This document shows positions 27,502 through 34,600 of a DNA stretch of 64,000 bases, piece after piece. Under the pieces are notes generated by a model. It was not told the DNA's origin and searched no databases. It worked only from the letters and a program-made list of their open reading frames with translations. The translations under genes and the position numbers were made by a program. The first letter of the stretch is position 1, and every line of letters starts with the position of its first letter. The stretch lies in assembly GCA_964428355.1 (NCBI GenBank), contig CAYRYU010000008.1:62001-126000 (forward strand), in the 5' to 3' direction. Source of the DNA: CAYRYU01 sp964428355 (GTDB taxonomy: Bacteria; Muiribacteriota; Ozemobacteria; Ozemobacterales; Ozemobacteraceae).

Positions 27502-27866
27502 ATGTTTTCAAAGACCCGGATTGCCTTCGTTCTTGTAGTTTTTGCGCTGGCTGCTTCCCTTGCTTTTGCAGCGGAAAAATCACCCTATCTCAACGACAAG
27601 GGCGAACTTAAAGCGCCTCTCGAGGTGAAGGTTCTACAGGGAGGATTCGTGGGCTTCTCCGGAAGTTTCATCATCCTTCTTCCCGACGGAACCTGGGAAA
27701 GCGGGAAAACCCTCAATGACGACAAGACGGCTGGAAAAAGCGGAAAGTACTCGAAGGAAAAGCTTGCTCAGCTAGTCAAGGAACTCGAAGCCCAGAACCT
27801 GGTCGGGCTCGGGAATTTCGGCGGGATGCAGGTCAATCCCCGCATCGTCACCATAACCTTCGGGAC
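27502..27866 (+). CDS. Small secreted protein of unknown function, truncated by scaffold gap 3
   Basis: ATG 27502 with perfectly placed GGAGGT. The N-terminus KTRIAFVLVVFALAASLAFA is a clear signal peptide, cleaved before AEKSPY. About 98 mature residues are visible before the gap, mainly beta and polar segments (GFVGFSGSFIILLPDGTW). The last visible strand PRIVTITFG suggests only a short stretch is missing. A close promoter and no upstream partner suggest an independent transcript. No family recognised. Confidence 0.7.
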
Positions 27867-27966
27867 NNNNNNNNNNNNNNNNNNNNNNNNNNNNNNNNNN
27901 NNNNNNNNNNNNNNNNNNNNNNNNNNNNNNNNNNNNNNNNNNNNNNNNNNNNNNNNNNNNNNNNNN
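27867..27966. other. Scaffold gap 3 (100 N), true unknown length
   Basis: Unlike gaps 1 and 2, the flanks share no repeated sequence, so real sequence is missing. The end of the secreted-protein gene and probably the start of the next gene are lost. Confidence 0.85.
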
Positions 27967-27967
27967 T

Positions 27968-29680
27968 GCAGTTTGCGTCAGGTATTTCCCACCTCTTCCC
28001 GGTCCTTTTTCCGTTCTCGATCACGGTCTTCGGGATGGAATGGATTATGCGTTCTTCACCCCCATGGATGAAAACGTGGGGAGTGAACCGAAAACCCTCT
28101 GGGAAAGTGAAGAGATGGAGATCCTTCCGTATTCATTGAAAGTGCAGGGTATCGGAGCCCTCTTCGTATTGGTTTTCTTCCCATTCTCCGGGAGTCGCTC
28201 ATTCACACCCCTGTTCAACATCGCTGCATGCGTGCTCTTCTACTCTTCTCTTTTTACCGGGGCCATCCTTCTCCGACTCTTTTTCATGGGGATTGTCCAT
28301 TTGATTTTTCTGGGCCCCCCAGGCCTGAACGAGATTGCTCCGGAAAGCCCTTCGCGGAGAGGTTTGCTGCGATGGTATTTCCCGGAACCCGACGGGACGG
28401 TTCAGAAGGTTTTTTCCATCAACAGCAACTGGGAGCGTTTTTTCCTCTTTCTGGTAAGGTTTGCGTGCGGATTGGGATTCCTTGTCGCCTGCAGCAACGT
28501 CCTCGGTCTTGGATTCCTTCCCCTTTCATGTTCCGTGGACATGATGATCCTGGCAGTGATTTCGATCCTTCTGGCAAACTTTTCGAAGGCCTGGTGCGTC
28601 ATCGATTCCGGCGAATCCGTAATTCGGTTCACCTGGACGAACCCAATCGGCAGGAGTCGCATGGAGATTCCCTTCGAAGGTATCGCCTGCCTTGCCGTCA
28701 AAGGAAGCATGGAAGGGTTTCCATTTCTCCTGAACCGCTTTTCCTACGATTATTCCATCGTCCTGGTGACCAAGGGCGGGGAAGTGGTACCGTTCACCGC
28801 GGTTCCAAACCCGATCCCCGAAAGTCCGGAGAAGGCTTTCAGGTATGTTTTCCAGGTGGCATCGAAATACTCACTGGAACTGGGTCTCCCTCTCCTTCCC
28901 GCCGATGTTTGTATCGAGGGGGATCGGCGATCGGGGGCCGAAGGGATCCGCGGTTTCCACTTCGAAGGAGTGGGGGCGGAGAAAGGTGCCAGGATCCTTC
29001 AGGATCTCCAGGCCTCGACCCTTCTTTGGAACTCCCCGAATCCCGGCCAGATTCATCTTGAAGTCTCCACGTGGCTCGAAAAGACGATCCTGGGGATTCT
29101 GACGGTCTTCTTCCTGGTATCGACGGCTTGGATGGTTGTTGCGAAGGGAACCATGATTCTTTCCCACCCTCGGCTTCTCTATCTTCTTCTCCTGGATTCC
29201 GGCTCCTGCCTCGTTTCGATTCTCTGGCTAGGAAAGAACCTGCTGGACCAGCACTACATCCTGGACCTGAACCAAAGGGAGATCAGGTTTCGGTCGCGGA
29301 TTCTTCTGGCAAGTAACGAGGAAACCGTGACCTCATTCGATGAGATCAGGGAAGTCCGGGTTGTCGAGGAACCCTGGGCACCCTTCAAACTCCTTCCCAG
29401 GTGCTTCGGGGATGTCCTTTCCGAAATCTTCGGCTACCAGTACTCGGTGGTTCTTTCGAAGAATGATGGATCCGATATCACTCTCTCTGAAACCCTTCAC
29501 TCGAACGAGGGGATCCCGTGGATGTGGGGAAACGCACTGAAGAAAATGGTTCGCCGCCAGAGTTCTCCCCGAACTGAAACCGCACAAGACAGCGCGGCTT
29601 TGAACCTGACGGAGACGAAGAGACCCGCGTCCTGCGGCTTCCAGGGTGGGACTGCCGTGGCAGCGGCGATGACGAGGTGA
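27968..29680 (+). CDS. Membrane protein with duplicated TM plus PH-like modules (5' end uncertain)
   Basis: The frame is open from the gap edge. The first ATG is at 28040, giving 546 aa, but the preceding codons also read like protein, so the true start may lie in the gap. Two homologous halves are seen. Each has hydrophobic helices (LFFMGIVHLIFLG; LLYLLLLDSGSCLVSILWL), then a beta-rich domain (VIDSGESVIRFTW versus ILDLNQREIRFRS), then YSIVLVTKGG versus YSVVLSKNDG. The beta modules resemble bacterial PH domains. The protein probably sits in the inner membrane with both domains on the same side. The function is unknown. Confidence 0.7.
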   Translation, partial: AVCVRYFPPLPGPFSVLDHGLRDGMDYAFFTPMDENVGSEPKTLWESEEMEILPYSLKVQGIGALFVLVFFPFSGSRSFTPLFNIAACVLFYSSLFTGAILLRLFFMGIVHLIFLGPPGLNEIAPESPSRRGLLRWYFPEPDGTVQKVFSINSNWERFFLFLVRFACGLGFLVACSNVLGLGFLPLSCSVDMMILAVISILLANFSKAWCVIDSGESVIRFTWTNPIGRSRMEIPFEGIACLAVKGSMEGFPFLLNRFSYDYSIVLVTKGGEVVPFTAVPNPIPESPEKAFRYVFQVASKYSLELGLPLLPADVCIEGDRRSGAEGIRGFHFEGVGAEKGARILQDLQASTLLWNSPNPGQIHLEVSTWLEKTILGILTVFFLVSTAWMVVAKGTMILSHPRLLYLLLLDSGSCLVSILWLGKNLLDQHYILDLNQREIRFRSRILLASNEETVTSFDEIREVRVVEEPWAPFKLLPRCFGDVLSEIFGYQYSVVLSKNDGSDITLSETLHSNEGIPWMWGNALKKMVRRQSSPRTETAQDSAALNLTETKRPASCGFQGGTAVAAAMTR

Positions 29681-29695
29681 AAGGGGGGTGGGGAA

Positions 29696-30490
29696 TCAGA
29701 AACTCTCCCAATCCCAGAAATCGTTTGCGGGGTTGGCGGAGTTGTTGGTCCTGGTCAATGTCTGGACGGGCATCTGGCCAAACCGCTTGAGAATGACCAT
29801 TTCCCCCGTGTAGTCTATCCGGAGCTCAGCCCACAACTGGCATTTGTAGGCGATCCCCTGGGCGGTACAGGTCCCCTGGCATTTCGCCCAATATTGGGCC
29901 GCGGAGGTTCCCGGGTAGCTGCACAGATAAAAGGTACACTGGTTGGGCAGGATGGTATCGTTCACGGAAAAGGTGAAGTCACAGGTCATCTCGGCAGCCT
30001 TCAGTTGCGTCATCCCGGTGTACTGGGTATAGTTCCCAAGGCCTGCGTTCAGCCATGTGCACCAATGGTTGGTTCCGGCGGATCCGTCGTCGCAAAAATA
30101 CAGATCGTCCGTCTGGACGGTGGTGAAGGTCTGGGCTGAGAACGGATACTTCCGAAGGGATGACACCAGATACTCGATTCCCGCGAAAGCCGCCAGATAG
30201 GCCTGCTTGGAATATCCCCGGGCCTGCGCCCCCTGTGCTTCCGCCTGGATGAGATACGACTGGCTGAAACCAATCAATGCAAGGAACCCAAGGACGATCA
30301 TCACGACGATGAGCCCGACCATTCCCGCCCGCTTGGAAGGCCCACGGGGATTCACGACAAGGCCGCAAAGGTCACAAAGACCACAAAGGCAGGGAAAGAT
30401 GGAAAGAATTGCTTCTCTCCTTTGTGTTCTTCGTGGTTTTGTGGTTGATTTCTTCGCGTGTCCCAGACTTGACAAATCAGTCGATCTCAT
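29696..30490 (-). CDS. PilX/GspK-like minor pilin with repeat-derived leader
   Basis: 264 aa from ATG 30490, which has GAGAGG 8 nt upstream and starts 12 bp after the preceding pilin gene. The pilin core begins at SKRAG/MVGLIVVM, a hydrophobic helix without Glu5, as in PilX/GspK. About 45 residues before it are translated from a CACAAAG-type inverted repeat (30362-30448; TTKPRRTQRRE, CLCGLCDLCG), so the repeat seems to have entered the leader in frame. If that leader is not used, the GTG at 30355 is the fallback start. A Cys-containing body (YFCDDGSAGTNHWC) is typical of minor pilins. Last gene of the minor-pilin operon. Confidence 0.75.
   Translation of the reverse strand: MRSTDLSSLGHAKKSTTKPRRTQRREAILSIFPCLCGLCDLCGLVVNPRGPSKRAGMVGLIVVMIVLGFLALIGFSQSYLIQAEAQGAQARGYSKQAYLAAFAGIEYLVSSLRKYPFSAQTFTTVQTDDLYFCDDGSAGTNHWCTWLNAGLGNYTQYTGMTQLKAAEMTCDFTFSVNDTILPNQCTFYLCSYPGTSAAQYWAKCQGTCTAQGIAYKCQLWAELRIDYTGEMVILKRFGQMPVQTLTRTNNSANPANDFWDWESF
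30362..30448. repeat. Inverted repeat with CACAAAG arms inside a pilin leader
   Basis: The left arm CCGCAAAGGTCACAAAGACC is an imperfect inverted copy of the right arm, whose complement reads CCACAAAACCACGAAGAACA. It is of the same type as the 17.8-kb element but more diverged. It lies between the ribosome site and the prepilin helix of the 29.7-kb gene. Confidence 0.65.
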
Positions 30491-30502
30491 CGAATCATCC
30501 TC

Positions 30503-31069
30503 TCAGAATGACGGCAGAAACACCGTCCGCCGCGCCTCGACAGTCTTTGAGAACTGGTCTTCCCAGGGATCGTTTTTTACCCTCACGAAGATGTGGAAAA
30601 GCTGGGCCGTCTCCCGGGTTACGCAGAGGTCGTCCACATGGCGTGCGATGTCATATTCGTATCGGCCCTGGGCCATCTGCTTCGTTCCCCCGTCGGAATC
30701 GGTCGACGCCCAGAGATTCGGAATGGTCTGGATTCTCATCCTGACGGCCGGTGTGGCAAGCTCGAGTCTCAGGACCGCTTCACCACTCTGGGCGGTGGTC
30801 TGGAAATCCGAGACCATGGTCTTGAACACGATCTGGTTCTCCTCACTTCCCGCGGCGGGAACGACGACGGATCTTCCGTTCATCAATTCCCGTTCGACCG
30901 CGTCCAGGATCGCGTCTGCTTCCGCCGTCAGGTTGATGGTGGCATGATTCCGTTTCCAGATTTCCCCGGCAAGACCAACGAAGTTGAAAAGCGCAACGAA
31001 CATCATCGCCATAACGACCACGGAGACCAGCACTTCGCCCAGGGTGAACCCAGCTTTTTCAATATGCAT
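30503..31069 (-). CDS. PilW/GspJ-like minor pilin
   Basis: 188 aa, ATG 31069 with GGAG 9 nt upstream, overlapping the previous gene by 11 bp. The prepilin motif EKAG/FTLGEV with Glu5 and a single hydrophobic helix (VLVSVVVMAMMFVALF) marks a type IV pilin-like protein processed by prepilin peptidase. The remaining ~150 residues form a pilin head (helix linker then beta sheet). By order in the operon it corresponds to PilW/GspJ, which helps initiate or cap pseudopilus assembly. Confidence 0.85.
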   Translation of the reverse strand: MHIEKAGFTLGEVLVSVVVMAMMFVALFNFVGLAGEIWKRNHATINLTAEADAILDAVERELMNGRSVVVPAAGSEENQIVFKTMVSDFQTTAQSGEAVLRLELATPAVRMRIQTIPNLWASTDSDGGTKQMAQGRYEYDIARHVDDLCVTRETAQLFHIFVRVKNDPWEDQFSKTVEARRTVFLPSF

Positions 31070-31640
31070 TGCTGTAGAACTCCGTGCTCTCGAGGGCGCC
31101 GTTGGGGGTTACATCGACGTCCATCTGCGCCCCCGAGTATTTGAAACGGATGGTGGTTGCAGCCATTGGGCCGCCGGTCGACCCGGGGTGGGATACCACC
31201 ATCCCGTCGAAACGGAAGAAGAAAGCGGGAACTCCCGGGGGAATCGCCTCGACCTCGAAGCTCGGATCGGCATCGTGGGTTGGGAGGTCGATGATGCTTG
31301 CCCATTTCTTCGCGGCATCGGAAAAGTCGGTTGCCTCGAGGGTTGTCAGGGGGGGATCGGGTTCCCCCTGGACCGGAGCTCCGGAGCTATCCACGTATTG
31401 CTGAACCACCCAGCTCGAACGGTCGGAATTGAAGACGAGGCGGGTGTAGACCTGTTCGCTGAGAGCCCAGCTTCGGGCGAACCGGATGTCCCCTGTCAGC
31501 ATCGAAGCCTGGGCCGCGAGCTGTAGTCCAATGTTGAAGTTGTCCAGGGCCGGAAGCGCGATGCTCGCCACTTCGGCGAGAATGACGATCACCACTAAAA
31601 TCTCGATCAGAGTGTAACCTTTTCTGTTGCGAGTTTTCAT
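31059..31640 (-). CDS. FimT/GspH-like minor pilin
   Basis: 193 aa from ATG 31640, with GAGG upstream and an ATGA overlap with the giant pilin gene. Prepilin site NRKG/YTLIEIL with Glu5 and hydrophobic helix VVIVILAEVASIALPAL. The head region is ~150 residues with beta strands, typical of GspH/FimT. It would be inserted in the inner membrane, cleaved after Gly and assembled near the pilus tip. Confidence 0.85.
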   Translation of the reverse strand: MKTRNRKGYTLIEILVVIVILAEVASIALPALDNFNIGLQLAAQASMLTGDIRFARSWALSEQVYTRLVFNSDRSSWVVQQYVDSSGAPVQGEPDPPLTTLEATDFSDAAKKWASIIDLPTHDADPSFEVEAIPPGVPAFFFRFDGMVVSHPGSTGGPMAATTIRFKYSGAQMDVDVTPNGALESTEFYSNAY

Positions 31641-34600
31641 GGCTTGAACCTCAACACGCGGCCGGAGGCGTTTGCTCCTGTGAGGCTCGTTGTCCCGCCC
31701 AAAAGGTAGATGTATGGGCCGAGGGGAACGGCGGACTGGAAACAGTAACCGGTGGAGTACAGGGTCGAGTAGTGCCGGACCTTGCGAGTGTCGGGATTCC
31801 ACGCCATTGCCTTGTTCTTGACCCCACCCGTCCGCGCCCCGCCGAAGATGAAGATCTCATCGCCCCAGGAACATGCCGCGCAACCGGTCCGCTCGGTGTC
31901 TTCATCGTCCCCGAGGTCGATCGGTGTCCAGCTTCCTCCGTCGAAATTGTACTCCCGGATCAGCTTTCCGTCCGCCGCTCCCGCGCCCGTTCCGCCGCCG
32001 ATGAAGTAGAGATACCACTTGCGGTCCTTGCGACTGTAGTGGGAAACTGCACATCCGTCCTGAAGAGGGGTATCAAGATCCGCCATTGCGAGGGTTTCCC
32101 CCCATTTTGACGCGGCCGAATCAAAACATTGGGGGTAATAGACCTTTACCGCTTTCGACAAAACCTGTATTCCACCGATATCACCTATGGAAAAGTCCCA
32201 ACTCTTGATCCAATGGCCGGTCCAGGCGTTGTTGTTCCCCCCGTTTGAGGCGGTGAAACCAAACCAGACGTTGTCGGTGAGGCAGGAGCTTCCATTTGTC
32301 TTGTCATGGATGGAGGCTCCTAGAATCCCGTTGATGTTCGGATTGGCTGGCTTCGTCGAGGTCGTGGACCAGAAAACCCTTAGGTTCCTGGAGACGGCAT
32401 CGTAGTCAATCCATGCCCAGTAGTCCGTGTTGTAGTTATAGGTGAAGGCAGTCGGCCACTTGATGTTGGATGCCCCGCCCGCAGTTACGCAAACGTGTTT
32501 CCCTATGTTGGGATTCGGGTCGTTTGTGTTGTTTTCCCCATAAGCATCGAACTCCACAGCCATTGTGTTGGCTGTGAAATCATAAGCCAGCTTCTGGCCG
32601 GAACCCCCAACCGCAGTATTTCCCACCCCCTGTGCAACGAAGGCAAACCCCTCACCATTTGTGGAATCGGAATCATACATGTAGAAGTTGAATTTGGTCT
32701 GGAAACTTGTCTCATCACTGATTGCGATCGAGTTGTTCAGATAACAGCTACCGTAGTGGTCGCCGGAGCTGGCGGATGTGCAGAGCTTGAGGATGTTGGA
32801 CCCGATGGAAATATTGTCCCCGTTAAGGGGGCCCAGGCCGGTTGTTGAGGAAAAATTCGGGAAACTGGTCGTTGTGAAATTGGGGGTGTTCCAGACCTTC
32901 AACTGCCAGTCGGTGATCTGGTGAAAACCCGCTGAATCGTTGGAAGCCCCCGTGAAACCGATCCAGACCTGGCTTCCGAACTTCGCGAAGAGATCGAAGG
33001 AATAGTCCTTGATGATGCGGGTCGCGGCTTCCGGGTTTGAGGTATTGACCGTTGTGTTTACCCAAACGTCGAAAACCTTCCGCTGGGAATCGTAGATGAC
33101 CCACCAATGGTTGGTCTGGGTACCTCCGGTATCATAATAGACACCCGTGGGGCCCACCGGGGCAGAATCGCAATACTGCCCGATCGAGCAGGTGCTTGTC
33201 AACCCCCCATCAACACAGATACCTATCGTACCGGCCTTGTTGTTGGGGGTCCCGTTGGCTTTGAGATCCATTACTACCCCGATGCTTCCGTTGGCAGTGG
33301 CGGAAAAAGTACCGCCATTCCACCCCATTCCGGCGTTGCTGTTCCCACATGCAGTGGACCCGATCTTTTGGATTACGAAGACGATTCCGTCTTTCTGGTT
33401 CGATTTGGTTACAAAGTGGGTAAAGATGTTTGTGTTCGCGGTAAGGGTAAACGAATCGTTCAGGAACGCCGAACCGTAGTGTCCGCTACCCGCCGCCAGC
33501 TGGAATGTTGTTCCGGAGAAAATAGCCTCGGTTGGGTCCCCAGAACCCTTGTTCTGGGAGATCTTCCCTGAAAGCGTGGTCATGTCCCCCCCCGCATCGA
33601 TGAAGGGGTTTGTCACGGTTTTCCTGCCCCCGGCAAGAACCGGGCCATATGGGGTCGCGCAAGCTCCCGCCTGGGAGATTGGGTAGTCCGTGTTGTCGTT
33701 GTTCTGGAGGTTTTTGTAAGTCCCTCCGGAAAGGCAGTTCACTGCAGATTGGACCGTTGGGGTGGTATTCTCTCCGCCGACGGAAAATACCGAACCGTCG
33801 TTGATGAACGCTGCCGCGTTCCGGACCGCGGTTCCGAGGGCGGTCAAGTTGCTGACCGGGGTCGCCCCGTGCCTGGAAGCATCATACTTCTGGACGGTGG
33901 TTACAGCAGTCTGGTCGACTCCGGCCGCGCCACCCGCGAGCACGATCCCGCCATCGGTCATTACCGCCCGTTGGTTCCCGCAAAGGTTCGAAAGGACGAC
34001 TCCCTGATCGTTGAAAGTTCCCTGGCCGCTGGAAAAGCTGTTGAAGGGGCGGACACCGAAGGTCGAGGGCTTGTACCCGCTCGGGAGGGAATACTTTTTT
34101 GCATTGGAAAACGACGTGGAGTTGATGTCGGCCAGATACAGTCCGTATCCGGAGGTTTCCTTGGGAACGTTGACGATCAGCCGGCGGCCGTCGGGAGAAA
34201 CCCCGATATCCGTGGGGTCGGCCGAATTGCCGATGATGCTTCCCATGTCAAGGGGGGTGAAGTTCCCGCCTGCGTCGAACAAATTGATGCCGTACACCTT
34301 CTCGTCGGTGTCGTGCATGTAGAAGAGGATTGCGCGGTCCCGGTCCCGGTGCCAGCAGATCGCGTCCTCCTTGTCGGAATCGGAGGTGACGACACCATCA
34401 GTCCGGGAGTCGACATCGGGAACATCACCCGTCCCCCGCCAGTTTCCGTTGAGGGTGATGTCCGCTACAACCGGCGGCCGGAATCTGAATGCCCGGAACT
34501 CCGAGGCGGGAATCGGTGCCCAGGCGGTGTTCCCGCCTGTCAATGCGGGGGTTGCGGGCCGGGCAGGGGTGGGAAGGGTCGGCCAGGTCGGCGGGGTTCC

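Noticed and set aside
27064..28071. Chimeric ORF across gap 3
   Set aside because: It merges a shadow frame, the secreted protein, N codons and unrelated sequence; not a real gene.
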